From Arthrobacter zhangbolii (GTDB taxonomy: Bacteria; Actinomycetota; Actinomycetes; Actinomycetales; Micrococcaceae), in the NCBI RefSeq assembly GCF_022869865.1, contig NZ_CP094984.1, forward strand, positions 3,100,001-3,164,000: DNA of 64,000 bases, in the 5' to 3' direction. The translations under genes were made by a program, and so were the position numbers. Positions 1 through 8,166 of the stretch are shown here, piece by piece; position 1 is the first letter of the stretch, and the number at the start of each line of letters is the position of its first letter. The notes under the pieces were generated by a model, which was not told the origin of the DNA, did no database searches, and saw only the letters and a program-made list of their open reading frames with translations.

Positions 1-865
1 CGAAAACGGCTTCGAGTTCCGGATATTCCTCCAGTGCTTTCGTGTTGAAGACCGGTGCGGCGTTGTAGGCGGGGAAATACGCCAGATCATCCTCCAGGAT
101 GGTCAGCCCCAGTGAGTCGATCCGCCCGTCCGTGGCAAAGACCTCGCCGAAGTTGCATTCGCCGGTATCGGTGGCCGAATACACGGCGCCGGTGTCGTAA
201 ATGCCGATGTTGCCCTCCGGGACACCCTCAGGTGAGCCGCGGGGGAGGCCGTAGCGTTCCAGCATCGGGTTCATGCCGTCGGGTCGGGAGTTGAATTCCG
301 CCTCCAGGCAGAACGTGCGTTCCTCCACCGGCAGGGCGGCAATGTCTGAAATGCTCTCCACCCCCAGTTCCTCCGCGGCCTCATTGCGGATGGCAAACGC
401 ATAGGTGTTGTTCATGGGCGCGGGTGCCCCCCACGTCAGACCGTTGGCCAGATCCGCATCGTGTACCGCCTGCCACTGCTCCTGTTTGTCCGCTATGCCT
501 TCGGTCATCCCCAGGTACGCAATCCAACCGGTGCCGGTGTACTCCCACGTCACAGCCGCCTGCCCGGAAACCATCAATTCGCGGGCCGGTTGGCTGCCGG
601 GAATGTTGGTCAGGTCGGTGACCTCGAACCCGGCGGCCCTGGTGGCCAGCACGGAGATTTTGCCCAGGATCAGCTGTTCGGTGAAGTTCTTCCCCGTGAC
701 GGTAAGTTTCGCGTCATCAGGCAGGCCTTCGAGCGGCTGGATCAACCCGGGTTCGGCGTCCGGAACGTAGGAATCTGCCGGCTGCAGGCCGCATCCGGTG
801 AGCAGCAGGCCGAAGGCGGCACCTGCTGCTGCGAACCGTAAACGGGCCGTTGACCGCGTCTTCAT
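1..865 (-). CDS. Glycine betaine/osmoprotectant ABC transporter substrate-binding lipoprotein (3' end cut by window)
   Basis: Membrane-anchored substrate receptor of an OpuC/ProX-type importer for quaternary-amine osmoprotectants. About 288 codons are visible and the frame is still open at the window edge. The N-terminus has two arginines, a hydrophobic core and a lipobox LLTGC with Cys25 as the predicted lipidation site. After it comes the OpuAC-type pattern TVTGKNFTEQLILGKI, then later WEYTGTGWIAYLG and TDGRIDSLGL, typical of the family. The start codon shares one base with the stop of the upstream permease (TGATG), which indicates translational coupling. It is the last gene of the four-gene leftward operon. 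The exact ligand (betaine, choline, carnitine or proline betaine) cannot be told from sequence. Confidence 0.93.
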   Translation of the reverse strand, partial: MKTRSTARLRFAAAGAAFGLLLTGCGLQPADSYVPDAEPGLIQPLEGLPDDAKLTVTGKNFTEQLILGKISVLATRAAGFEVTDLTNIPGSQPARELMVSGQAAVTWEYTGTGWIAYLGMTEGIADKQEQWQAVHDADLANGLTWGAPAPMNNTYAFAIRNEAAEELGVESISDIAALPVEERTFCLEAEFNSRPDGMNPMLERYGLPRGSPEGVPEGNIGIYDTGAVYSATDTGECNFGEVFATDGRIDSLGLTILEDDLAYFPAYNAAPVFNTKALEEYPELEAVF

Positions 866-1644
866 CAGAGTCCTTTCGGCCGGGCCATGTGTTCCACAAC
901 GCGCCCGATCCAATCCACGATCAGGGCGAGCAGGGCCACCAGCACGGCACCGGCCACCAACACGGTGGTGAGGTTCAGGTTCACTCCGGTGGTGATGAGG
1001 ATGCCCAGCCCGCCGCCGTTGACGAAGGTCGCCAGGGTGGCGGTGCCTACCAGCAGCACCAGTGCGGTCCGCACCCCGGAGAGCATGATCGGCACGGCCA
1101 GCGGAAGCTCAAGTCTGAACAGCACGCCAGTCGAGCTCATTCCCACGCCGCGGCCGGCTTCTACGATGCGCGGGTCCACCTGCTGCAGCCCCACCATGGT
1201 GTTCCGCATAACGGGTAACAGGGCATACACCACCAGCGCAGTGACTGCGGCCCGGAATCCGAATCCGAGCCAGAAGGCCAGCAGTACCAGCAGCCCGATC
1301 GCCGGTGCCGCCTGCCCTATATTGGCCACGGCCATCACGGGCCCGGTGATCCGGTGCAGCCGCCCGCGTGTCAGGACCACGCCCAGCGGGATGGCAATCA
1401 CCAGCACAATCACCGCGGCAACGCCGGTGAGGAGCAGATGCTGCACGGTGTAGTCCCAGAGGGCCGCCGGGGCCAGAGTGGTGCGCTCGGAGGCACTCAG
1501 CTCCGCCGTGCTCAGCCACAGCGTCAGCAGTGCAAAGGCCACCGCGATTCCTGCCAGCTGCAGGATCAGCGGACGCCACGACGCCGGCGCGGCACCATCC
1601 TGTGCCTGGGTCTGGGCCGCCGCCTGCGAAGCCACCGCGCTCAC
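865..1644 (-). CDS. Osmoprotectant ABC transporter permease (OpuC/ProW type)
   Basis: Inner-membrane permease of 259 residues with about six hydrophobic segments after a polar Ala/Gln-rich N-terminal tail of about 20 residues. The cytoplasmic coupling loop reads EAGRGVGMSSTGVLFRLELP, the EAA motif of binding-protein-dependent permeases, near residue 165. Its start overlaps the end of the ATPase gene by four bases (ATGA), and its stop overlaps the start of the binding-protein gene. It is the second permease of the operon and should form a heterodimer with the product of 2899-3540. Confidence 0.93.
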   Translation of the reverse strand: MSAVASQAAAQTQAQDGAAPASWRPLILQLAGIAVAFALLTLWLSTAELSASERTTLAPAALWDYTVQHLLLTGVAAVIVLVIAIPLGVVLTRGRLHRITGPVMAVANIGQAAPAIGLLVLLAFWLGFGFRAAVTALVVYALLPVMRNTMVGLQQVDPRIVEAGRGVGMSSTGVLFRLELPLAVPIMLSGVRTALVLLVGTATLATFVNGGGLGILITTGVNLNLTTVLVAGAVLVALLALIVDWIGRVVEHMARPKGL

Positions 1645-2906
1645 TGCGGTGCTCCGGTGCCGGCGACGTCCTGGACGGGGACCGGGTCCCCGGCACGCTG
1701 GATCATGCCGCTGTTGATGCCCACCGGCGCACTCGATGACCCCTGCTGCGCGGCGTCGTTCGCTGCAGTGATGGCCTCCATCACGGTCTGGACTGTCACC
1801 ATGCCCAGGAAACTCTCGCGCGGCCCGGTGACCAGTGCCGCGCCGGTGCTGGAAACCAGCATGGTGTCCAGGGCGTCGTTCAAAGTTGCCTGGTTACCGA
1901 TCACCGGAAGCCGCGGATCAACGGCGTCGGTGTGCCGGTCCAGGCGGCTGAGCTGGCGGCGGGAAAGCCATTGGATGGGCCGGCCGCGTTCATCGAGCAC
2001 CACAGCATTCTGTTCGCCGGCTCCCTGCAGGCGCGAGAGGGTGTCGCTGGTGAGGTCCCCGACAGATGCCGTCACGGGCATCACCAGATCCACTTCGTTG
2101 ACGCGGGTCAGGGTCAGCTGCTTCAGCCCGGCACCGGAGCCGATGAAGTTCTCCACAAATTCGTTGGCCGGACTGGCCAGGATGCGTTCCGGGGAGTCGT
2201 ACTGCACCAGCTGGGCGCCCTCGTCAAAGATGGCGATCCAGTCGCCCAGCTTCACCGCCTCGTCGAAGTCATGGGTGACGCAGACAATCGTCTTGTGCAG
2301 CTCGGACTGGATATGCAGGAGTTCGTCCTGCAGCCGCTGGCGGGTGATCGGGTCCACGGCGCCGAACGGTTCATCCATCAGCAGCACCGGCGGGTCGGCC
2401 GCCAGGGCACGGGCCACACCCACCCGCTGCTGCTGTCCGCCGGACAGCTCCTTGGGATACCGGTCCCGGTACAACGCCGGGTCCAGGGACACCAGTTCCA
2501 GCAGTTCGTCCACCCGTGACCGGATACGTTCCTTGTCCCAGTTCAGCATTTTCGGAACCACGGCGATGTTCGCGGCCACGGTCATATGCGGAAACAGCCC
2601 GCCTGCCTGGATCACGTAGCCAATGCCGCGGCGCAGCTGGTCGCCGTCGATTCCGGTGACGTCTTCGCCATTGAGGATGATCCGGCCGCTGGTGGGTTCG
2701 ATGAGCCGGTTGATCATTTTCAGCGTGGTGGTCTTCCCGCAGCCCGAAGGACCGACCAGCATGACAATGCTGCCTTGCGGGATCTCCATGGTCAGTCCGC
2801 CGACAGCCGGTTTCTCCTGCCCCGGGAATCGCTTAGTGACATCTTCGAGCAGGATGCCGGCACCGGCGGCCCTACCGCCGTTTGAGGGGATTTCAGTCTC
2901 AGACAC
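1641..2906 (-). CDS. opuCA: Osmoprotectant ABC transporter ATP-binding protein with tandem CBS domains
   Basis: ATPase subunit of 421 residues. The nucleotide-binding domain has Walker A GPSGCGKTT (52-60), Q-loop VIQAGGLFPHMT near 98-110, signature LSGGQQQR (154-161), Walker B VLLMDEP (174-180) and the switch histidine in CVTHDFDEA. The remaining 150 or so residues match a CBS pair. In OpuA/OpuC-type systems the CBS pair senses ionic strength or cyclic di-AMP, so post-translational osmotic control is likely here (inference). The gene overlaps the upstream permease gene by 8 bases and the downstream one by 4. The family assignment is clear. The symbol is by similarity to Bacillus opuCA. Confidence 0.95.
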   Translation of the reverse strand: MSETEIPSNGGRAAGAGILLEDVTKRFPGQEKPAVGGLTMEIPQGSIVMLVGPSGCGKTTTLKMINRLIEPTSGRIILNGEDVTGIDGDQLRRGIGYVIQAGGLFPHMTVAANIAVVPKMLNWDKERIRSRVDELLELVSLDPALYRDRYPKELSGGQQQRVGVARALAADPPVLLMDEPFGAVDPITRQRLQDELLHIQSELHKTIVCVTHDFDEAVKLGDWIAIFDEGAQLVQYDSPERILASPANEFVENFIGSGAGLKQLTLTRVNEVDLVMPVTASVGDLTSDTLSRLQGAGEQNAVVLDERGRPIQWLSRRQLSRLDRHTDAVDPRLPVIGNQATLNDALDTMLVSSTGAALVTGPRESFLGMVTVQTVMEAITAANDAAQQGSSSAPVGINSGMIQRAGDPVPVQDVAGTGAPQ

Positions 2907-3540
2907 GGATACCTCGCGGGGTTGTGAGCCGGCCGAGGCCGACCAGGAGCAGGTCCAGGATCAGAGCCAGCAGGATTACGCCGACGACGCCGACCACCAC
3001 CGATTGGAGGGAGTTGGCACCGCCCAGCCGGGACAGGCCCGAGAAGATGAATCCGCCCAGGCCGGGGCCCAGGGCATAGGCCGCGATGGCGGCAATGCCC
3101 ATGACCATTTGTGCAGAAACCCGCACCCCGGCCAGAATGACCGGCCAGGCCAGGGGCAGTTCAATCCGCAGCAGGGTACGCAGCCGGCTCATGCCGATTC
3201 CGCGTGCGGATTCCACGACGGCGGGTGAAATCCCGGACAGGCCCACCACCGCATTGCGGAGGATCGGAAGCGTCGCGTAGAACGCCACCACAATCACCGC
3301 CGGTGTGGCCCCGAATCCGACCGGAGCTATCAGCAGGCCGATCAGGGCAAAGGACGGCAGTGTCAGGCCTACGGCCGAGACGGCGTTGGCCACACCGGTA
3401 AGGGTCTTATTACGGTAGACCAAGGCCCCGATGAGCACGGCAATGACGGTGGCCAGGATCAGGCACTGCACCACCAGGCTGAAGTGCTGCCATCCGGCGA
3501 AGAGGATCTGCTGATACCGGTCCGCCACGAATTCCCACAC
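2899..3540 (-). CDS. Osmoprotectant ABC transporter permease, first gene of the operon
   Basis: Permease of 213 residues with five to six membrane segments and the EAA loop ESARGIGMSRLRTLLRIELP near residue 110. It is shorter than the partner permease because it lacks the long N-terminal tail. The ATG at 3540 is preceded by an AGAGG ribosome binding site. As the first gene of the operon it should be served by a promoter in the 526-base gap upstream. I do not see an unambiguous -35/-10 pair there. Confidence 0.92.
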   Translation of the reverse strand: MWEFVADRYQQILFAGWQHFSLVVQCLILATVIAVLIGALVYRNKTLTGVANAVSAVGLTLPSFALIGLLIAPVGFGATPAVIVVAFYATLPILRNAVVGLSGISPAVVESARGIGMSRLRTLLRIELPLAWPVILAGVRVSAQMVMGIAAIAAYALGPGLGGFIFSGLSRLGGANSLQSVVVGVVGVILLALILDLLLVGLGRLTTPRGIRV

Positions 3541-4066
3541 ATCAAGACCTCTTCGCTCTGGCTAGGAAAGTACCCTGGGCTCCGTTCCGGTCCTGCTGAA
3601 CGGTTGCCGTGCAACGGCCGGGCCGCTGCTTTTTCCAGTTGCTTCTTCCCATTAAGCGCTGATCGGCCCGGAACCGGAACAACCCCGTGCTTGTACAGCG
3701 GGTTTACCTTGGTTTCCGGTCCGGGCGTTTGCCGCGGCTTCAGGTTCATGAGTCCGGGTGGGGCCGGTGTGGGTGCAGCACCACTGGGTCGGACTCCATG
3801 CTTTCCGACGCGCTCCGCCCGGTTCATAGCGCCACAGCACAGGCGGGTTTACCCAGTCTGCAAAAATCGACCGGTTTGGGAAATAACAGCCACTGCGCGG
3901 CGGAGGGATTTCCCAAACTGGCAGGGAAACACACAAACCGGAGCGAAACCGCTGTGCTGACGTCCGGCACCACCGGTGGCACGACGAACCATCCCTTGCG
4001 CGGTTCCGGGACGCCTTCGCGCTACGCAGTCGCGTGCTCGCTGAACCCTTTGGGGCGGCCCTGCAG
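3541..4066. other. 526-base gap with no gene; holds one copy of a dispersed palindromic repeat
   Basis: No frame here has both a ribosome binding site and a protein-like composition. The gap separates the start of the osmoprotectant operon from the end of the 208-residue membrane-protein gene, so it should contain the operon promoter and 5' leader. It is less GC-rich around 3640-3720 and 3860-3960. The second patch is the repeat listed separately. Confidence 0.6.
3871..3941. repeat. Dispersed intergenic palindromic repeat, copy A
   Basis: GTTTGGGAAAT at 3874-3884 faces its exact reverse complement ATTTCCCAAAC at 3908-3918. The outer CCGGTTTG (3871-3878) is matched by CAAACCGG at 3934-3941. 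The right half, GGGATTTCCCAAAC followed by GCAGGGAAAC, recurs almost base for base at 22961-22986, in a different intergenic region. The fold could form a stem-loop in RNA or DNA. No coding potential. Confidence 0.7.
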
Positions 4067-4693
4067 CTAGTCTTCGCGGGGCTTCACGATCTCGATGACC
4101 ACGTTGGTTCCACTGTCGGGGTGGTAGCTCCACGAGGCAGAGAATTCTCCCCATTCGGCGCTTTGCCGGCCGTCCATGGCCCGGGTGTTGCCCAATCGGC
4201 TGTCCACTGCATCGGGTATGTCCAATGCACGCAGGACACAGTCGACCTGGGCATCATCCGCTTCATCGCCGCCGAGGTAATCGTCGTAGCCTTCGGTGTC
4301 CATGGTCAGGCTCTGGCCTTCATCCCCCAGCTCGATACCGGCCTGGTCGGTTAGGCCGCAGCCGCGTACAGCCTCGGTCAGGGCCATCGATGGCTCCGGC
4401 TCAGATGAGAGATCGATCTGGGCGAACAGGAGCCCCGCACCCAGGCCCACCACGAGTCCAGCACCAGCGAACAGGGCATAGTTCCGCCGGTGGGATACCG
4501 GTTCGGGCGCTGTCCGGTAGGGTTCCGGCCTGTACGGTGCCGTCTGTGCGGAGGAAGAGTTCAGCGGTTCGGCGCGCGGAGGCGGCGGTACTGCCATGCC
4601 GCCGGCGGCGGGAGGAGGCGGTACCGCACTGCCACTGTCGGCGTTGGCTGGTGCAGGGGTCTGCGGGTCCGGCGTCATATTGTTTTCCTGCAT
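4067..4693 (-). CDS. Hypothetical proline-rich single-pass membrane protein
   Basis: Not assigned to a named family. I chose the ATG at 4693 (208 residues) because it shares its A with the upstream stop codon (TAATG) and GGGAG lies about 8 bases before it. A start 15 bases upstream is possible but has no such support. The first 75 or so residues are rich in proline (two PPPP runs), asparagine and alanine. A single hydrophobic segment (YALFAGAGLVVGLGAGLLFA) follows. The C-terminal 110 residues are acidic and probably extracytoplasmic, with two cysteines (RGCGL and VDCVL) that could form a disulfide. It has the same plan as its upstream neighbour (proline-rich tail, one membrane helix, outer domain), which suggests paired envelope proteins. 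Confidence 0.75.
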   Translation of the reverse strand: MQENNMTPDPQTPAPANADSGSAVPPPPAAGGMAVPPPPRAEPLNSSSAQTAPYRPEPYRTAPEPVSHRRNYALFAGAGLVVGLGAGLLFAQIDLSSEPEPSMALTEAVRGCGLTDQAGIELGDEGQSLTMDTEGYDDYLGGDEADDAQVDCVLRALDIPDAVDSRLGNTRAMDGRQSAEWGEFSASWSYHPDSGTNVVIEIVKPRED

Positions 4694-5421
4694 TACTGCT
4701 TCTCCCATTTGCCGCAGCGGCTGGACTTGAAGTCCTGGCCCTCCGAGATTGTCACTGACGGCCGGCCGCCGCCGGGAATGTCGTTTTCGATGATGTCGTC
4801 GCCGTTCGAACCGCTGCGGTAAATGCCCCAGTAACAGCTGGACCCAACGTCCGTCGTCGTGGTGTAGGTGCCGGCACTGATGGACTTACCCACCGTCCAG
4901 GTCCCGTCGGTGATGGTGTTGGCGGCCTTTTTGGCTTCGGCGGAGGTCACGGCCGTTTCACGCGCCTTCACTGCGGTTTCCGCGGCGGCAACTGCGTCCT
5001 CCCGCTCGCCGACCTTCTTCTCCCGGTCATAGATCCCGGCGGAGAGCTTGTTGTAGTCCGTCTTCATTGCGTTGTAGTCGCTCTGGGACTTCTCCAGCTG
5101 GGCCTGGCGCTGTGCGGACTCCTCACTCAGCGCCGCGTATTCGTCGCTCCGGGTCGGATCGGTCAGGAAATGACCGCCCACGGCACCGCCTGCCAGCAGC
5201 ACGACGCCGGCCACTGCCAGCCAGATCCGCTTGCCTTTCCGTGCGCCTGGGGCATCGGGGCCGACCTGCTTCGCCGCCTTTGCCGCTTTGCGGCGCTTGC
5301 CCGCCTTGGCTTCCTTGCCGGCCTCGCTGACGGGGGTATCCGAGGCGGGCGGAGCGGGCGGCGGCGGCATCGCAGGTGAAGGGATCTGGTCGGGGCTGCG
5401 TTCTTGCATGGTGCTGTTCAT
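4693..5421 (-). CDS. Hypothetical single-pass protein with coiled coil and a secreted GTY/CYW C-terminal domain
   Basis: About 242 residues from the ATG at 5421. A TTG 18 bases upstream and an ATG 12 bases inside are alternatives, and none has a strong ribosome binding site. Order: proline-rich cytoplasmic tail, a Lys/Ala-rich stretch, one membrane helix (IWLAVAGVVLLAGGAVGGHF), then a heptad-like region rich in A, E, K and Q that reads as a coiled coil. Last comes a domain of about 70 residues with the landmarks DGTWTVGKSISAGTYTT, CYWGIY, IIEND and SSRCGKW. That pattern is common at the C-termini of actinobacterial secreted or lipoproteins of unknown function, and its two cysteines probably pair. 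The stop is fused to the next start as TAATG. Confidence 0.8.
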   Translation of the reverse strand: MNSTMQERSPDQIPSPAMPPPPAPPASDTPVSEAGKEAKAGKRRKAAKAAKQVGPDAPGARKGKRIWLAVAGVVLLAGGAVGGHFLTDPTRSDEYAALSEESAQRQAQLEKSQSDYNAMKTDYNKLSAGIYDREKKVGEREDAVAAAETAVKARETAVTSAEAKKAANTITDGTWTVGKSISAGTYTTTTDVGSSCYWGIYRSGSNGDDIIENDIPGGGRPSVTISEGQDFKSSRCGKWEKQ

Positions 5422-5642
5422 TTCTGGGAAAGGCCACAAAGCGGGATCCGCTCAGGCACCTTAGGTGCCGTCCTCCATTACTGTCGGCACCGGCCGCTCC
5501 GTGGTGCACACCATACACAGTGACGATGGTCACGGCAGGTCCTCCACGCGCAGCCAGCCAGGCCGAAAGGGCCGCCGCAAGGCTCCATACTGCCCGTGAT
5601 TATCCCCGGATATGTCCCCGGCGTCCCCTAGAGTGTCTGTCC

Positions 5643-6116
5643 ATGGACTCCCCGCCGCCGATCGCCTACATCGTCTTCGGCGTCGGCCTTGTGGTTCTTG
5701 GGCCTGTGTCCCTCGTGATGGGCATCCGGGCCTACACCGGACGCTATACGTCATGGCTTGCGCTGAGGGTGGCGACAGGCTCCACCGCCAAGCACTCCCG
5801 TCTGGGATTCGTTTGCTTTTGGGGAGGGTTGATGTTCACCGGGGCCCTGGCGGCGATCAGCCTGGGCCTGGTGGGCATGCCGGAAACCCTCGTCCGGGTG
5901 ATTGCCGTGCTTTCATGGTCCATTGGCTTGCCGATCGCCATGATGCACCAGTATTTCCTGCCGAAATTCCTCCGGCCCGTGCTGCTGCCGCAGTGGTACC
6001 GGGAGTGGGAAGCCGCCCAGTTTGAGCGCGAGGAACGCGAGGATCAACGACGCCGTGCCCGGCGCCAACGCCGCCGGGAGAAACGCCGGAAGGAAAAAGA
6101 CGCCGCCAGGCGTTAG
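5643..6116 (+). CDS. Hypothetical small integral membrane protein with a highly basic C-terminal tail
   Basis: 157 residues. I chose the ATG at 5643 because TAGAGT (5629-5634) lies 8 bases upstream, the spacing of a leaderless actinobacterial promoter. Three hydrophobic segments (about 6-28, 58-80 and 88-108) are followed by a tail of about 40 residues that is almost entirely Arg, Lys and Glu. Such a tail could bind nucleic acid or membrane phospholipid, but no family is recognised. It converges on the DoxX-like gene and overlaps it by four bases. Confidence 0.75.
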   Translation: MDSPPPIAYIVFGVGLVVLGPVSLVMGIRAYTGRYTSWLALRVATGSTAKHSRLGFVCFWGGLMFTGALAAISLGLVGMPETLVRVIAVLSWSIGLPIAMMHQYFLPKFLRPVLLPQWYREWEAAQFEREEREDQRRRARRQRRREKRRKEKDAARR

Positions 6117-6577
6117 CGCCGGCGGCCTTCCTGGCCCCGCAGCGCCTTCCAGGCACCGGTGGACCACATCGCCCAGATAACCAGCAGCGGCTGGAAGAAG
6201 AGCCGGACCAGCCGCGCGCGGTCCGAGTCCAGCCCGAAGGCGTCAGTATGCGTGACGTATTGGGAGATGTTGCCCGGGAAAATGGCAATAAAGAACGCGG
6301 CAGCAGCCAGTCCCACAGGTACCCGGCGTTTGCGCAGCAGGATCAGTTCGGCCCCGAGGCTGAGTTCGGCGACGCCGGAGAGCAGCACCACGGCGTCCTC
6401 GTCCAACGGCACCCAGTCCGGAACCTGGGCCTGGAATTCCTGCCGGGCAAAGGTCAGGTGCGAGGTCCCGGCAAAAGCCAGGAACGCACCGAGGGCGACG
6501 GCGCCGGCCCGCCGGGGTTTCGACGTCGGCGGGGCAGGGCGGACAGCAACGGCACGAAGCTTGGAAAGTGCAGACAT
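6113..6577 (-). CDS. DoxX-like integral membrane protein
   Basis: 154 residues with four hydrophobic segments and the DoxX-family features GTSHLTFARQEFQAQVPDW near residue 37 and FPGNISQYV near 101. The family is loosely associated with redox or quinone-linked membrane functions and this member has no proven role. The start is supported by TAGCGT at 6584-6589 (complement), six bases before the ATG, so the mRNA is probably leaderless. The 3' end overlaps the convergent gene by four bases, leaving no room for a conventional terminator. Confidence 0.85.
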   Translation of the reverse strand: MSALSKLRAVAVRPAPPTSKPRRAGAVALGAFLAFAGTSHLTFARQEFQAQVPDWVPLDEDAVVLLSGVAELSLGAELILLRKRRVPVGLAAAAFFIAIFPGNISQYVTHTDAFGLDSDRARLVRLFFQPLLVIWAMWSTGAWKALRGQEGRRR

Positions 6578-6670
6578 GCCCCGACGCTAGCATCCGCTGC
6601 GCGGCCCCACACCCGCACCCGGCCCCTCGCGCATGCCGGAAGCCCGGCACAGATCACGCCATGTGCCGGC

Positions 6671-7846
6671 CTAGGTCAGCCGGTTATAGGCCAGCTGCGC
6701 CAGTGCCGCGGCCTGGTCCCCCAGCACCGAATCGTCGAATACCACCCGCGGCGAGTGGTTCCAGGCCGCGGTCACGGGATTGACCTCCGGCGGGGTGGCG
6801 CCCAGGAAGAGGAAGGTGCCGGGTACTTCGTTCAGGATGAGGGAAAAGTCCTCCGAGCCCATCAGCGGGTCCCGTGATTCAATCACCCGGTCCTCGCCGA
6901 AGATCTCCCGCAGCCCGATCATGGCTTCGCTGGTCCGCCCGGCGTCATTGGTGGTGACCGGATACCGGATGGTGAAGTCCACGTCGACGCTGCAGCCGTG
7001 GGCGGTGGCGATGCCTTCGGCGAGCGCCTTGGACTCCACAATGACCCGGTCCAGGGATTCCTCCGAGAGGGTCCGCACGGAGGCGCCCAGCCGCGCGGTG
7101 TCCGGGATGACGTTGATGGCTTCGCCGGCGGAGAGCTGGGTAACGGTCAGCACGATCGGGTCAAAGGCGGAGAACCGCCGGGTGGCCATGGTCTGCAGTG
7201 CGGTGGCAATCTCGGTCAGCGCGGGCACCGGGTCAACGGCGGTCTGCGGCTGGGAGCTGTGCCCGCCGGATCCCTTCACCGTGATGCGCAGTTCGTTTGC
7301 TCCGGCCATCAAAGTGCCGGGCTTGGTCCGGAAAACACCCAGCGGGCCGGGCCGGACGTGGATCCCGTAGGCCGCGACGGGACGTTCACCGGCGGCGTCG
7401 AGCACTCCTTCATCAATCATCAGGCTGGCCCCGTCATGGCCTTCCTCCCCGGGCTGGAACATAAAGATGACGCTGCCGGAAAGGTCTTCCTGCTGCGCGC
7501 ACAGGAGCCGGGCGGCACCCACCAGGCCGGCGACGTGCAGGTCATGGCCGCAGGCGTGCATATTGCCATTGCCGGAGGCATAGTCCAGGTCGGTCAGCTC
7601 GGCGACAGGCAGGGCATCCATATCCCCGCGCAGCAGCACCACCGGTCCGGGCTCTGCACCCCGCAGCACGGCAATCACCGAGGTGGACTTCACTCCCAGC
7701 GTGATCTCCAGGTCAAGGCCCTCCAACGCTGCCAGGACCTTCGCCTGCGTCAGGGGCAGGTCCAGGCCGGTCTCCGGTTCGCGGTGCAGGGACCGCCGCA
7801 GCGCCACGAGCTCCGGGAGGATCGCCTGTGCTTCTTCTACAAACAT
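6671..7846 (-). CDS. M20 family metallo-amidohydrolase (hippurate/N-acyl-amino-acid hydrolase type)
   Basis: 391 residues, the usual length for M20D amidohydrolases, which hydrolyse N-acyl or amide bonds with two metal ions. Metal-binding and catalytic landmarks are visible: RGDMDALP, MHACGHDLHVAG, FQPGEEGHDGA (general-base glutamate), YGIHV and a late MGSEDF. The lid domain starts near residue 175. No signal peptide, so cytoplasmic. An AGGA lies about nine bases before the ATG. Candidate substrates are N-acetyl or aromatic acyl amino acids or IAA conjugates. Sequence alone does not decide. Confidence 0.93.
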   Translation of the reverse strand: MFVEEAQAILPELVALRRSLHREPETGLDLPLTQAKVLAALEGLDLEITLGVKSTSVIAVLRGAEPGPVVLLRGDMDALPVAELTDLDYASGNGNMHACGHDLHVAGLVGAARLLCAQQEDLSGSVIFMFQPGEEGHDGASLMIDEGVLDAAGERPVAAYGIHVRPGPLGVFRTKPGTLMAGANELRITVKGSGGHSSQPQTAVDPVPALTEIATALQTMATRRFSAFDPIVLTVTQLSAGEAINVIPDTARLGASVRTLSEESLDRVIVESKALAEGIATAHGCSVDVDFTIRYPVTTNDAGRTSEAMIGLREIFGEDRVIESRDPLMGSEDFSLILNEVPGTFLFLGATPPEVNPVTAAWNHSPRVVFDDSVLGDQAAALAQLAYNRLT

Positions 7847-7992
7847 GCTTCTAGTCCTGTCATCCGCGCTGATGCCCGGCTCCGGGGTCTCCGGCTGCCG
7901 TTACTTACGCAGTAAATCACTCCTTTCCCGCAGGCACAGCCTTCGAGACGGTCCGCTACCGTCCCGGACGGTAATCCAGCGGCCAATCCCAT

Positions 7993-8130
7993 CGAGTGGT
8001 ACTGATGTCCCCCTGGGGGAACCACTCGCCCCACCAGCACCACTGGATGGGAAATGCTGCCGACCGGCGGGCCCCAAGCCCGCGACGTTCATCCCTGCGG
8101 CGGACCGGCGACGTTCATCCCTGCGACGGA
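7993..8130. repeat. Hairpin and 23-bp direct repeat in the divergent promoter region (7847-8166)
   Basis: The 320-base gap between the M20 gene and the divergent histidine kinase has no gene. It holds a strong inverted repeat: CGAGTGGT at 7993-8000 is the exact reverse complement of ACCACTCG at 8021-8028, with an inner TCCCCC/GGGGGA. It also holds a 23-bp direct repeat (8082-8104 and 8108-8130, one mismatch, core CGACGTTCATCCCTGCG). Repeats placed 40-90 bases before the kinase start could be operator sites, possibly for the response regulator encoded next door (inference). Confidence 0.65.
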
Positions 8131-8166
8131 GCCTGCGGCACCGGCCCGGATCCTAGACTGGTCAGC

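Noticed and set aside
3484-3960. Open frame in the gap before the osmoprotectant operon
   Set aside because: No ribosome binding site, Cys/Pro/Gly-rich random composition, and it overlaps the dispersed palindromic repeat.
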